Positions 41,555 through 51,672 of a stretch of DNA of 64,000 nucleotides are shown piece after piece. The notes beneath the pieces were generated by a model. That model was not told the origin of the DNA, ran no database searches, and saw only the letters and a program-made list of their open reading frames with translations. Position numbers and translations under genes: made by a program. Every line of letters starts with the position of its first letter. The stretch's first letter is position 1. The stretch is from Gallionella sp. (GTDB taxonomy: Bacteria; Pseudomonadota; Gammaproteobacteria; Burkholderiales; Gallionellaceae): the NCBI GenBank assembly GCA_017880865.1, contig JADGRL010000002.1, positions 62,001 to 126,000 of the forward strand, read 5' to 3'.

Positions 41555-42802
41555 TTATTTCAGCGCGACATCCGGCACACTGGCATATTGGTCGTGCATC
41601 ACGATGCGCGCGACGAACAGGATCGCCAGCACATTCGCCGCTATCGCGATATATCCGACCTTTTCATAACCGACGATCTGCCCCGCGTTGTTTTGCGTGA
41701 TGATGTACCCTGCCAGCGTGGTGGCCAGCCCCATCGCGAATGCCTGCACCGTGGCGTTGAGCGACATGAATGTGCCGCGCAGTCTGGGTTGTGCCGCCGA
41801 TGTGATGATGGCCATCGCCGGAATCATGCGCCCTGAAACCAGAACGAAAAATGCCGTGGTGCAAATCAGCCAGACCCACAGCGGTGCCGCACCGATGTTT
41901 GTGACAACAAATAAAGGCAGCATTGCGGCCAATGCGACCAGACGATAAATCTTTACCTTGCCGCGCAAGTCAGCCCAATGGCCGATCAGGCGCGCGGTGA
42001 TCAGCGTCGCCGCGCCGCCTGCGAGGTAGATGAACGGGATGTCGTGCAGCGAGATGCCGACATTGCCCACCGCGTAAATCGTGATGTAGGGGATCACCGT
42101 AAAGCCGGAAAAAATAATAAGCGCGGAAAACAGCAACGCGCGCAAATGATTGGGATCGCGCAGCACGTCGAACATCGCCGAAAATGGATGGCTGCGCCGA
42201 GCCTGTCCTGTCGAAGGGCTGATGTGATGGCGCAGCTCCGGCAGAATGCGCGCGCCGACGACGATGAACAGCACGGCCAACACCGCGATCAGGATGAACG
42301 GCGCGCGCCATTGAAAATGATTGGCCAGCCACAGCGACAACGGCACACCGGCAATCGTGGAAATGGAAAATGCCGTGGACACGATGCCGCCTGCCTTGGC
42401 ACGCCGCTCAAACGGGATCACATCGCCGATGATGGTTTGCACCATCGCGCCCATCACGCCGCCGAACGCGCCTGCCAAACCGCGCGCGATCAGCAGTGTG
42501 GCATATCCGGGGGCCAGTCCGCACGCCAGCGTCGCCAGTCCAAACAGCCCGAACATGACCAGCAATAGGCGCTTGCGCTCGAACCGGTCGATGAATGTTG
42601 CAGCCAGTAATCCCGAGCAAGCGGCACTGAAACTGTAGGACGCGACCAGCAGACCGAATTCATGCGTGCCGATCCCGAATGCTTTGATCAGCACAGGACC
42701 TAACGGCATCATGATCATGAAATCGAGGACGTGGCTGAACTGGATGCCAGCAAGGGTGAGCAGTAAATTGCGTTCGCGTTGCGGGGTAAGCGGGGGATGC
42801 AT
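41555..42802 (-). CDS. MFS transporter
   Basis: 415 residues with twelve hydrophobic segments in two groups of six around a cytoplasmic loop (ELRHHISPSTGQARRSHPF, around residues 190-208). N-terminal motifs are LAGIQFSHVLDFMIMMPLGP and DRFERKRLLLVMFGLFGLA (loop 2-3 motif), and GLAGAFGGVMGAMVQTIIGD in helix 4-5. This places it among DHA1-type efflux transporters, such as arabinose-efflux-like permeases. Its substrate is unknown. It stands alone, divergent from dnaE. The central loop is encoded by DNA resembling a common intergenic repeat phrase. Confidence 0.88.
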   Translation of the reverse strand: MHPPLTPQRERNLLLTLAGIQFSHVLDFMIMMPLGPVLIKAFGIGTHEFGLLVASYSFSAACSGLLAATFIDRFERKRLLLVMFGLFGLATLACGLAPGYATLLIARGLAGAFGGVMGAMVQTIIGDVIPFERRAKAGGIVSTAFSISTIAGVPLSLWLANHFQWRAPFILIAVLAVLFIVVGARILPELRHHISPSTGQARRSHPFSAMFDVLRDPNHLRALLFSALIIFSGFTVIPYITIYAVGNVGISLHDIPFIYLAGGAATLITARLIGHWADLRGKVKIYRLVALAAMLPLFVVTNIGAAPLWVWLICTTAFFVLVSGRMIPAMAIITSAAQPRLRGTFMSLNATVQAFAMGLATTLAGYIITQNNAGQIVGYEKVGYIAIAANVLAILFVARIVMHDQYASVPDVALK

Positions 42803-42907
42803 GTTGGAACGCTTTGATTACAAGGGTGGCATTCTATCAGTGACGATTAGAAAAAATTGCGCTTCCGGCAGTGTTAAAATCACCCCCCGAATTTTTAACG
42901 TTTTATC

Positions 42908-45900
42908 ATGCCGCAACTCTCCTTCGTCCATCTGCGTTTGCACAGCGAATATTCCATTTCGGATGGGATGGTGCGCGTGGACGAGGCGGTCGCCGCCGCA
43001 AAGCGCGATGCGATGCCTGCGCTGGCGCTGACCGACCTGAATAATTTTTTCGGCCTGATCAAGTTTTACAAAGCGGCGCGCGGCGCGGGACTCAAGCCTG
43101 TCGTCGGTTGCGATGTATTCATCACCAATGATGCCGATCGTGAGCGCCCGTATCGTCTGCTGTTGCTGTGCCAGTCGATTGCAGGCTATCTGCTGTTATG
43201 CCGTTTGCTCAGCCGCGCCTATCTGGAGAATCAGCATCGCGGACGCGCCGAGGTGCGCCGCGAATGGTTTCATCAGGGCACAGACGGGCTGATCGCATTG
43301 TCCGGCGCGCATCTGGGCGATGTCGGCTGTGCGCTATTGTCCGGCAATGCGCTTCTGGCGAAACAGTTCGCGCAGGAATGGGCTGCGTTGTTCAACAACC
43401 GTTATTATTTCGAAGTCCAGCGCGCCGGATTTGTGGATGAGGAGCATTACATTCATGCTGCGACCCAGCTCGCCACCGAGCTCGGCCTGCCTGTGGTCGC
43501 CACCCATCCGGTGCAATTTCTCAGCGGGGAAGATTTTAAGGCGCACGAAGCGCGGGTGTGCATCGCAGAAGGCTATGTGCTCAACGACAAACGGCGCGCG
43601 CGGGTTTTCACGAACCAGCAATATTTCAAGACCCAGGCTGAGATGGCGGAGCTGTTCGCCGATCTGCCCGAGGCGCTGCAAAACAGCGTGGAAATCGCGC
43701 GTCGCTGCAATCTCTCTTTGGTGTTGGGTAAGCCTCGCTTGCCGGATTTTCCGACGCCTGACGGTCAGGGTCTGGACGATTATTTGCGCGAGCAGTCGGG
43801 CGTTGGTTTGCAGCAACGCATGGCGATGCTTTACCCCGATTCGGCCGAGCGCGCCTCCAGGCAGCATGAATATCAGGCGCGGCTGGATTTCGAGATCAAT
43901 ACCATCATCAAGATGGGCTTCCCCGGATATTTTTTGATCGTCGCAGACTTCATCCGTTGGGCGAAAGACAACGGCGTGCCGGTCGGCCCCGGTCGCGGTT
44001 CGGGCGCGGGTTCGCTGGTGGCTTATAGTTTGCACATCACCGACCTCGATCCTCTGCGTTATGCGTTGCTGTTCGAGCGCTTCCTGAATCCTGAGCGCGT
44101 GTCGATGCCCGACTTCGACGTGGATTTTTGTCAGGATGGGCGCGAGCGCGTCATCGACTATGTGAAGCAGAAATACGGCGCGGCCAGCGTCGCGCAGATC
44201 GCGACCTTCGGCACGATGGCTTCTAAGGCGGTGATACGCGACGTAGGGCGCGTGATGGATTTTCCTTACGGCCTGTGCGACCGCCTGTCCAAGGCGATTC
44301 CGCTCGAAGGTGTGAAGCCGGTGTCGCTGGAAAAAGCGCGCGCGATGGAGCCGGAAATCAACGCCATCGCCGAGAGCGAAGAAGGTGTGCCGGAGCTGCT
44401 GGAGCTGGCCGGACGACTGGAAGATTTGACGCGCAACGTCGGCATGCACGCGGGTGGCGTGTTGATCGCGCCCGGACAGCTCACCGACTTCTGTCCGCTG
44501 TATTGCGCCGACGCTGGCACCAGCGTGGTCAGCCAATTCGACAAGGACGACGTCGAAGCGATCGGCCTGGTGAAGTTCGACTTTCTGGGCTTGCGCACGC
44601 TGACGATACTCGACTGGGCGATGCGTCATGTCACACGACTCAATGGCGGCATCGCGCCGTTCTCGCTCGATACCCTGAAGCTGGATGACACAGCGACTTA
44701 TGATTTACTGAAGGCAAGCAACACCACTGCGGTGTTCCAGCTGGAATCGCGCGGCATGAAGGACATGCTCAAGAGCGCCAGACCGGATTGCTTCGAAGAC
44801 ATCATCGCGCTGGTCGCGCTCTATCGTCCCGGCCCGATGGATCTGATCCCGGATTTCGTGCGACGCAAGCACGGAGAGAAATTTGATTACCCTCATCCCG
44901 CTGTCGAGCCGGTGCTGCGTGAAACTTACGGCATCATGGTGTATCAGGAGCAGGTGATGCAGATGGCCCAGATCGTGGGCGGTTATAGCCTGGGCGGAGC
45001 GGATTTGCTGCGCCGTGCGATGGGCAAGAAGAATGTCGAAGAAATGGCCCAGCAGCGCGAGATTTTCGTCGAGGGCGCGCAAAAAAACGGCACCACGAAA
45101 GAGCTGGCCGGCACCCTGTTCGATTTGATGGAAAAATTTGCCGGCTACGGTTTCAACAAATCGCATGCCGCCGCCTATGCTCTGGTGGCCTATCAAACGG
45201 CGTATCTCAAGGCGCATCATCCGGCGGCATTCATGGCGGCGACGCTGTCGGGCGATCTGGATAACACAGAAAAGGTGCGCATTTTTTATGCCGATACGCT
45301 GCAACAAAACGCGCCGAAGGCGAATGCCGAAGGTCGGACAAGCATCCGCGTGTTGCTGCCGGATGTGAACAGCTCGGGCTACGTGTTTTCTCCGGTGGAT
45401 GAGTCCACCATTGCCTACGGGCTGGGTGCAATCAAGGGAACCGGCGAGGCGGCGATAGCCAGCATCGTCAAGGCACGCGAGAGCGGCCCTTTCAAAGACC
45501 TGTTCGATTTCTGCCGACGCGTGGATAAACGCATCGTCAACCGGCGCACGGTTGAAGCCTTGATACGCGCGGGTGCGTTCGATAGCCTCAACGATCATCG
45601 CGCCAGTTTGATGGCCAGCGTGGATGCGGCGTTGGCGAGCGCCGATCAGCAGGCGCGCGCGGTCAACCAGAACAGCCTGTTCGGACACGACGAAGCCGAT
45701 GCGGTGTTGATCGTGCAGACCGCCGATGTGCCGCGCTGGCGCTTGCGCGAACAGCTTGCGTTTGAAAAAGCCAGTCTGGGTATATATCTGGGCGGCCATC
45801 CGTATCAGGAATATGCCGACGAACTGACCAACTTCATCAAGGTGAATTTAAACGAGCTCACGCCGCAATTCGTCGGGCAATCGAAAGGCGGTGGCTCAGG

Positions 45901-46435
45901 TGGCGGATCAGGCGGTGGCGCATACACATCAAGGCGTGGCGTGCCGGTGGTGCTGGCCGGCATCGTGGCCGGGCTGCGCATTCAGCAAACGCGGCGCGGG
46001 CGCATGGCGATCATCACGCTCGATGACGGCAGCGCACAGATCGAGCTGACGGTGTTCAACGAAATATTCGAGGCTAACCGTCCGTGGATCAAGGAAGACG
46101 AACTGCTGGTAGTGCGCGGCAAAGCCAGTCTGGACGAGTATTCCGGCAATGTGCGCGTGAGCGGTGAAGAGCTGTTCGACTTCGCTTCAGCACGCTCACA
46201 TTTCGCGCAGCAACTGGCCTTGCGCTGCGATGCCAACGCCAGCATCGCGCAACTTAAAAAATTATTTACCCCGTATCGCGATGGAAAATGTCCGGTGCAG
46301 ATTCACTACCGCAACGATCACGCAAATTGTTTGTTGCGTTTGGGCGAGGCCTGGCAAGTGACGTTGCATGACGATCTGCTGCGCGAGCTGCGCGACTTGC
46401 TGAAGCCGGAAAACGTGAAAGTGATTTACGCTTAA
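42908..46435 (+). CDS. dnaE: DNA polymerase III alpha subunit
   Basis: 1175 residues, the usual DnaE length. The N-terminal PHP domain begins FVHLRLHSEYSISDGM. The polymerase active site is in MPDFDVDFCQDGRERV, and GMHAGGVLIAPG and FNKSHAAAYALVAYQTAYLKAHHPA are family blocks. The C-terminal OB-fold starts after residue 1008 (VVLAGIVAGLRIQQT). Just before it is a pure glycine-serine linker, GGGSGGGSGGG (about 995-1006), which is unusual in a natural DnaE. It is the main replicative polymerase. It is divergent from the MFS gene and followed by a 114-bp gap before the Hyf-like operon. Confidence 0.97.
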   Translation: MPQLSFVHLRLHSEYSISDGMVRVDEAVAAAKRDAMPALALTDLNNFFGLIKFYKAARGAGLKPVVGCDVFITNDADRERPYRLLLLCQSIAGYLLLCRLLSRAYLENQHRGRAEVRREWFHQGTDGLIALSGAHLGDVGCALLSGNALLAKQFAQEWAALFNNRYYFEVQRAGFVDEEHYIHAATQLATELGLPVVATHPVQFLSGEDFKAHEARVCIAEGYVLNDKRRARVFTNQQYFKTQAEMAELFADLPEALQNSVEIARRCNLSLVLGKPRLPDFPTPDGQGLDDYLREQSGVGLQQRMAMLYPDSAERASRQHEYQARLDFEINTIIKMGFPGYFLIVADFIRWAKDNGVPVGPGRGSGAGSLVAYSLHITDLDPLRYALLFERFLNPERVSMPDFDVDFCQDGRERVIDYVKQKYGAASVAQIATFGTMASKAVIRDVGRVMDFPYGLCDRLSKAIPLEGVKPVSLEKARAMEPEINAIAESEEGVPELLELAGRLEDLTRNVGMHAGGVLIAPGQLTDFCPLYCADAGTSVVSQFDKDDVEAIGLVKFDFLGLRTLTILDWAMRHVTRLNGGIAPFSLDTLKLDDTATYDLLKASNTTAVFQLESRGMKDMLKSARPDCFEDIIALVALYRPGPMDLIPDFVRRKHGEKFDYPHPAVEPVLRETYGIMVYQEQVMQMAQIVGGYSLGGADLLRRAMGKKNVEEMAQQREIFVEGAQKNGTTKELAGTLFDLMEKFAGYGFNKSHAAAYALVAYQTAYLKAHHPAAFMAATLSGDLDNTEKVRIFYADTLQQNAPKANAEGRTSIRVLLPDVNSSGYVFSPVDESTIAYGLGAIKGTGEAAIASIVKARESGPFKDLFDFCRRVDKRIVNRRTVEALIRAGAFDSLNDHRASLMASVDAALASADQQARAVNQNSLFGHDEADAVLIVQTADVPRWRLREQLAFEKASLGIYLGGHPYQEYADELTNFIKVNLNELTPQFVGQSKGGGSGGGSGGGAYTSRRGVPVVLAGIVAGLRIQQTRRGRMAIITLDDGSAQIELTVFNEIFEANRPWIKEDELLVVRGKASLDEYSGNVRVSGEELFDFASARSHFAQQLALRCDANASIAQLKKLFTPYRDGKCPVQIHYRNDHANCLLRLGEAWQVTLHDDLLRELRDLLKPENVKVIYA

Positions 46436-46552
46436 ACAGGGTTACGCCTGAAGCGGTATTGAGGGCGCTGCAGCTAGTAGTCTTTCTAGTAGTTACATCA
46501 GAGAGTAGAATTGCCCGCTTGCGCAATTTGAGTCGGTGAAAAAACAATAGTG

Positions 46553-48574
46553 ATGGACAGGGTCGGGATGTTGCCGTTGGATGTGGCGGGCGTGGTCGTC
46601 GTGCTCTGGCTGGCACTCGGACTGCTGGGGCTGGCGCTGCAGCGCAGCCCGCACCTGATCATCCGCGTCATCTTCCCGATCGGTGCGATTGTCTCGCTAG
46701 TGCTGGCCGCAACCGGCTGGTGGGCGCTCAATGAACTTTCCAGCTTCGCGATATTGCCGCTGGGTCTGCCCGATCTGCCTTTTCATCTGCGTCTCGATCC
46801 GCTGTCCGCATTTTTCCTGATCCTGTTGGGCGGCGCTTCGTTCGGCGTGTCGCTGTTCAGCGCCGGTTATTTCAAATCCATGCCAAGCAATACGTTGGGT
46901 TTGCTATGTCTGGAATATCATTTGTTCCTGGCCAGCATGGCGCTGGTGCTGCTGGCCGACGATGCCTATATGTTCATGGTGGCGTGGGAGACGATGGCGC
47001 TGTCTTCCTACTTTCTGGTCACCACCGAACACCATGTGCCCGACATCCGCAAGGCGGGCTTTTTGTATCTGCTGATTGCCCACGTCGGGGCGATAGCGAT
47101 TCTGCTGAGCTTCGGCGTGATGCAGGGCGGGCATGGCATCGGCGCCTATACCTTTGCGGCGATGCGGGAAGCGCATCTGTCGACGTTCTGGGCATCGGCG
47201 GCATTTCTGCTGGCGCTGTTCGGCTTCGGCGCGAAAGCGGGCTTGCTGCCGCTGCACGTGTGGTTGCCCGAAGCCCATCCGGCCGCGCCCTCGCCGGTTT
47301 CCGCATTGATGAGCGGCATCATGCTGAAGACGGCGATCTACGGCATCCTGCGCGTCACGTTCGATTTGCTGGCCAATTCGCTGGATGGACAGCAATGGTG
47401 GTGGGGCGTGCTGGCGTTGGCGTTAGGTTTGATCACCGCGATATTTGGCGTGATGTTCGCGGCGGTGCAGGGCGACATGAAGCGGCTGCTGGCTTATTCT
47501 TCGATAGAGAATATCGGGCTGCTGCTGGTGGGCATCGGCCTGACCATTATTTTTCACGTCTATGGCAAAGATGCGCTGGCGGCGTTGGCGCTGACCGCGA
47601 CGCTGTACCATAGCCTGAATCACGCGTTCTTCAAGTGTCTGCTGTTCATTGGCACGGGTTCGATTCTGCACGCGACCGGCGAGCGCAACATGGGGCGCAT
47701 GGGCGGGTTGATCCATCATATGCCGTGGGTCGCACTGCTGATGCTGGTCGGTGTGCTATCTATCTCTGGCCTGCCGCCTTTCAACGGTTTCGTCTCGGAA
47801 TGGTTGCTGTTGCAGGCGTTCCTGTTGTCGCCAGGTCTACCCAACAACTACATCAACATGCTGATCCCGGTTGCGGCGGCGGTGATCGCGCTGGCCGCCG
47901 CGCTGGCGGCGTATGTGATGGTGAAATTCTACGGGATCATTTTCTTGGGTCAGCCGCGCGGCGAAGCCAAGGCAGAGCCGCACGATGCCGGCATCTGGGA
48001 GCGCATAGGCTTAAGCTGGCTGGCGTTGGGCTGCGTGGTGCTGGGTCTGGCGCCGGTTTATGTGGTGAGCCAGCTCGATCTGGTGACGCATGCGCTAGTC
48101 GGACAGAAGCTGGGCAATGCCGCTAACGGCTGGCTGTTCTTGGCACCGGTTGACATCGAGCGCGCCAGCTACAGTCCGGTGTATTTCCTGCTGGCGGTGT
48201 TGGGCGTGATGCTGGTGACCGCAGTGGTGGTGCATTATTTTTATCACGGCAGGCTGCGCCGTGGCCCGGCCTGGGACTGCGGTTTTCCTGAGCAAACTTC
48301 GCGCATGCAGGACACCGCCGAAGGATTCGGCCAGCCGATCCGGCGCATCTTCGAGCCGTTCTTCAAGATTGAGCGCGAGTTGCCCAGCGCCTTCGATACG
48401 CATCCGCGCTATCACGGCCGCAGCGACGACCGTATCTGGTTCGCGCTGTATCTGCCAATCAAAAGCCTCACCGAAAAGCTCTCGTCCTGGGCTTCGCTAT
48501 TGCAGCACGGGCGCATCCATTTGTATCTGACCTATACCTTTGTCACGCTGGTCGTGCTGCTGGCGTTTGTGTGA
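46553..48574 (+). CDS. HyfB-like proton-pumping membrane subunit (NuoL family)
   Basis: About 673 residues with some 15 or more hydrophobic helices and the proton-translocating family motifs ETMALSSYFLVTTEHH, GFGAKAGLLPLHVWLPEAHPAAPSPVSALMSG and HSLNHAFFKCLLFIGTGS. The charged residues in these motifs form the antiporter-like channel. The start is uncertain: GTG at 46550, ATG at 46553 or ATG at 46568. It is the first gene of a six-gene unit (B, C, E, F, G, I) and ends in an ATGA overlap with the next gene. Confidence 0.9.
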   Translation: MDRVGMLPLDVAGVVVVLWLALGLLGLALQRSPHLIIRVIFPIGAIVSLVLAATGWWALNELSSFAILPLGLPDLPFHLRLDPLSAFFLILLGGASFGVSLFSAGYFKSMPSNTLGLLCLEYHLFLASMALVLLADDAYMFMVAWETMALSSYFLVTTEHHVPDIRKAGFLYLLIAHVGAIAILLSFGVMQGGHGIGAYTFAAMREAHLSTFWASAAFLLALFGFGAKAGLLPLHVWLPEAHPAAPSPVSALMSGIMLKTAIYGILRVTFDLLANSLDGQQWWWGVLALALGLITAIFGVMFAAVQGDMKRLLAYSSIENIGLLLVGIGLTIIFHVYGKDALAALALTATLYHSLNHAFFKCLLFIGTGSILHATGERNMGRMGGLIHHMPWVALLMLVGVLSISGLPPFNGFVSEWLLLQAFLLSPGLPNNYINMLIPVAAAVIALAAALAAYVMVKFYGIIFLGQPRGEAKAEPHDAGIWERIGLSWLALGCVVLGLAPVYVVSQLDLVTHALVGQKLGNAANGWLFLAPVDIERASYSPVYFLLAVLGVMLVTAVVVHYFYHGRLRRGPAWDCGFPEQTSRMQDTAEGFGQPIRRIFEPFFKIERELPSAFDTHPRYHGRSDDRIWFALYLPIKSLTEKLSSWASLLQHGRIHLYLTYTFVTLVVLLAFV

Positions 48575-49524
48575 TGGATCAATCCCTCGGTATCCTGTTT
48601 CAAATCTACCAGTCATTGCTGGTTGTGGCGCTCGCGCCGCTGCTGACGGGTTGGGTGAACCAATGTCGCGCTTGGTTGCAAAACCGCACCGGCCCTGGCG
48701 TGCTGCAACCTTATCGCACGTTGCGCAAACTGTTCCACAAGGATGCGGTGATCGCCTATAACGCTTCGCCGCTGTTCCGAATCACACCTTATATTTTATT
48801 CGGCTGCATGTGGCTGGCGGCGGCGATCATTCCGATCATCGCGGTGGATTTGCCGTTCTCGCCCGCCGCTGATGTGATCGCGCTGGTCGGCGTGTTTGCC
48901 TTGGCGCGGGTGTTCATCGCGCTCGCCGCGATGGACATCGGCACCGCGTTCGGCACGCTGGGCGCGCGGCGCGAGATGCTAGTGTCGTTCCTCGCCGAAC
49001 CGGCATTGTTGATGGTGTTCTTCACCGCTTCGCTGATCAGCCACTCGACGCAGCTGCCGCGCATCGTCGACGCGCTGGCGCATCATCAGTTTGTTTTGTA
49101 CCCGAGCCTCGCCTTTGCCGGACTGGCTTTTGTGATCGTGCTGCTGGCCGAGAATGCGCGCATTCCGGTGGATAATCCGAGCACGCATCTGGAGCTGACG
49201 ATGATCCACGAGGCCATGATTCTGGAATATTCAGCGCGTCATCTTGCGCTGATCGAGTGGGCGAGCAGTCTCAAATTATTTGCTTATATTGCCGTTGGCA
49301 TTGCATTATTCGCACCCTACGGCATTGCCGAGGCAGGCGATTGGCGCGCGTTGCCGCTGGCTATGGTCGCGCTGCTAATCAAGCTGCTCGTGGCTGGTGC
49401 GGGTTTAGCTTTGCTGGAAACGCTGCTAGCCAAAATGCGCATATTCCGCGCGCCGGAGTTTTTGGGCACCGCATTTTTGCTGGCGGTATTGGGCTTGCTG
49501 ATCCACTTCCTGCTGGGCGCATGA
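48571..49524 (+). CDS. HyfC-like membrane subunit (NuoH family)
   Basis: 317 residues with about eight helices. Conserved loops are PYRTLRKLFHKDAV, FGTLGARREMLVSFLAEPALL and NPSTHLELTMIHEAMILEYSARHLALIEWA, the last two forming the quinone- and hydrophilic-arm-facing surface in NuoH relatives. It joins the antiporter-like subunits to the peripheral arm. It overlaps both neighbours by 4 bp (ATGA). Confidence 0.9.
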   Translation: MMDQSLGILFQIYQSLLVVALAPLLTGWVNQCRAWLQNRTGPGVLQPYRTLRKLFHKDAVIAYNASPLFRITPYILFGCMWLAAAIIPIIAVDLPFSPAADVIALVGVFALARVFIALAAMDIGTAFGTLGARREMLVSFLAEPALLMVFFTASLISHSTQLPRIVDALAHHQFVLYPSLAFAGLAFVIVLLAENARIPVDNPSTHLELTMIHEAMILEYSARHLALIEWASSLKLFAYIAVGIALFAPYGIAEAGDWRALPLAMVALLIKLLVAGAGLALLETLLAKMRIFRAPEFLGTAFLLAVLGLLIHFLLGA

Positions 49525-50183
49525 CGATGAGTTACACGATACAAATAATCAATATGCTCGCGGCCCTGTTGCTGCTGATCGCGTTCGCCATGCTGTCGCA
49601 ACGCCGCATCCTGTCGCTGATTAATTTGTTTGCATGGCAGGGTCTGGTGTTGTCACTCAGCACCTTCGTGGTGGCGTATTCGACTCACCAGAATCATTTG
49701 TATTATTCCGCCGGGTTGACGCTGCTGCTCAAGGTGCTGGTATTGCCCTGGCTGCTGCATCGCCTGATACTCAAACTCAACGTGAAGTGGGACGTGGAAA
49801 CGCTGATCAACATTCCGACCACGATGCTGGTCGGCATCGCTCTGGTGATTTTCTCCTTCAATCTGGCCGCGCCGATTTCGCAGCTGTCCGAGAGCATCAC
49901 GCGTGGTCTGATCGGCATCGCGCTGGCCAGCGTGTTGTTGTCGCTGCTGATGATGCTGACGCGGCGCAAGGCCGTCCCGCAGGTGGTCGGTTTCCTTGCT
50001 ATGGAAAACGGGCTATTCTTCGCCGCGACCAGTGCCACGCACGGGATGCCGCTGGTGGTGGAATTGGGCATCGCGCTGGACGTGCTGGTGGCGACCTTTA
50101 TATTTGGCATCTTTTTCTTCCAGATACGCGAGACTTTTGACAGCCTCGACATCTCCAACATGGAAAAGCTCAAGGATGATTGA
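49521..50183 (+). CDS. HyfE-like membrane subunit
   Basis: 220 residues from the ATG at 49521 in an ATGA overlap with the HyfC-like gene (a second ATG is two codons later). It has about six helices. The N-terminal half resembles NuoK (INMLAALLLLIAFAMLSQRRILSLINLFAWQGLVLS) and the C-terminal half is helical with FLAMENGLFFAATSATHGMPLVVELGIALDVLVATFIFGI, as in HyfE. A longer in-frame reading starting at 49257 has out-of-family sequence and is rejected. Confidence 0.88.
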   Translation: MTMSYTIQIINMLAALLLLIAFAMLSQRRILSLINLFAWQGLVLSLSTFVVAYSTHQNHLYYSAGLTLLLKVLVLPWLLHRLILKLNVKWDVETLINIPTTMLVGIALVIFSFNLAAPISQLSESITRGLIGIALASVLLSLLMMLTRRKAVPQVVGFLAMENGLFFAATSATHGMPLVVELGIALDVLVATFIFGIFFFQIRETFDSLDISNMEKLKDD

Positions 50184-50192
50184 GGCACAATC

Positions 50193-51671
50193 ATGATTGA
50201 TTTACAACTCTTGGTTCTGCTGCTCACCCCGTTGTTGGGCGGCCTGCTGCTGGCCGTGTTCGGCTCGCGTTCCTGGGCGGCGGAGCTCAATTCTCTGATG
50301 AGTTTCTGCACCCTGATCGCGGCGGTGGTGCTGACGATGCGCGTGATCGACTCAGGCCCGCAGGTCGCGTTCAATGAACAGTTTTTCATTGACCAGTTCA
50401 ACGTCTTTTTAGTCGCACTGACCGCGTTCGTCGCGTTCACCACCTCGCTGTTTTCGCGCCCCTATATGCGCATCGAGCAGCATCACGGCAAGCTCACCAC
50501 GCAGATGCTGCATCTGTACTACAGCATGTACCAACTATTCACGTTGGCCATGCTGGTGGCGCTGACCTCGAACAACATGGGCATCATCTGGGTGGCGATG
50601 GAGGCGGCGACGCTGACCACCGTGCTGCTGGTCAGCCTGTACCGCACGCCCGCCAGCATCGAGGCGGCGTGGAAGTATTTTATCCTGTGCGGGGTGGGCA
50701 TCGCGCTCGCGCTGTTCGGCACGATCCTGCTGTATTTCGCCGCCGAGCGCGTGCTGGGCGAAGGCGGCACGGCCTTGCTGTGGACGCATTTGAACCAGGT
50801 CAAGGGCAGTCTCGAACCCACCGTGCTTAAAATTGCATTCGTGTTTCTGCTGGTCGGCTACGGCACCAAGATCGGTCTGGTGCCGCTGCACAGCTGGCTA
50901 CCGGATGCTCACGCGGAAGGCCCCACGCCAGTCTCGGCGGTGCTCTCCGGCCTGCTGCTGAATGTCGCGTTATGCGCGGTGATGCGCAGCAAGGTGTTGG
51001 TGGACGGTGCCTTGGGTACAGATTCCGCAGGGGGCGCGCACTTCGCCGGCAACCTGATGATGGGTTTCGGCCTGTTGTCGGTGGTGGTCGCCGCACTGTT
51101 TTTATCGCGCCAGAAAGACATCAAGCGCATGTTCGCCTATTCCTCGATCGAGCACATGGGGCTGATCACGTTTGCATTCGGTATGGGCGGGCCGGTGGCC
51201 ACGTTCGCGGCGATGCTGCACATGACCATGCACAGCTTGACCAAGTCGGCGATCTTCTTCGCGGTCGGCCATGCGGTGCAAAAAGCCGGCACGCAGCAGA
51301 TGGAAAATATACGCGGCATTTTGCAGATCAGCCCCACGGTGGGTTGGGGGTTGATGCTCGGCACACTGGCGATTCTGGGTATGCCGCCGTTCGGCGTATT
51401 CGCCAGCGAATTTTTGATCATCACGACGGCGATGCACGACTATCCGTGGACGACGCCGATTCTGCTGATCGCTCTCGGCATCGCGTTTGCCGCGATCTTC
51501 GGCAAGGTGCAGCCCATCGTGTTCGGCGAAACTACGGCGAAGCCCTTGCCGCACCAACCCGCGTTGATTCCGGTGTTCGCGCATCTGTTGCTGGTGTTGA
51601 TCCTCGGACTGTATATGCCGCCCTATCTGGCCAACTGGTATCGCCAGGCGGCGGCTTTGTTAGGCGGATAA
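50193..51671 (+). CDS. HyfF-like proton-pumping membrane subunit (NuoN/NuoM family)
   Basis: 492 residues with about 14 helices and the motifs WVAMEAATLTTVLLVSLYRTPASIEAAWKYFILCGVG, YGTKIGLVPLHSWLPDAHAEGPTPVSAVLSGLLL and HMTMHSLTKSAIFFAVGHAVQKAGTQQMENIRG. It is a second antiporter-like module in addition to the HyfB-like one, so the complex could pump ions at two sites. It is 9 bp after the HyfE-like gene and 1 bp before the large-subunit gene. Confidence 0.9.
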   Translation: MIDLQLLVLLLTPLLGGLLLAVFGSRSWAAELNSLMSFCTLIAAVVLTMRVIDSGPQVAFNEQFFIDQFNVFLVALTAFVAFTTSLFSRPYMRIEQHHGKLTTQMLHLYYSMYQLFTLAMLVALTSNNMGIIWVAMEAATLTTVLLVSLYRTPASIEAAWKYFILCGVGIALALFGTILLYFAAERVLGEGGTALLWTHLNQVKGSLEPTVLKIAFVFLLVGYGTKIGLVPLHSWLPDAHAEGPTPVSAVLSGLLLNVALCAVMRSKVLVDGALGTDSAGGAHFAGNLMMGFGLLSVVVAALFLSRQKDIKRMFAYSSIEHMGLITFAFGMGGPVATFAAMLHMTMHSLTKSAIFFAVGHAVQKAGTQQMENIRGILQISPTVGWGLMLGTLAILGMPPFGVFASEFLIITTAMHDYPWTTPILLIALGIAFAAIFGKVQPIVFGETTAKPLPHQPALIPVFAHLLLVLILGLYMPPYLANWYRQAAALLGG

Positions 51672-51672
51672 C

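Noticed and set aside
42180-42250. Repeat-like phrase in the MFS central loop
   Set aside because: It resembles a common intergenic phrase (CCCTTCGACAGG) but is short and diverged; no second copy was identified here.
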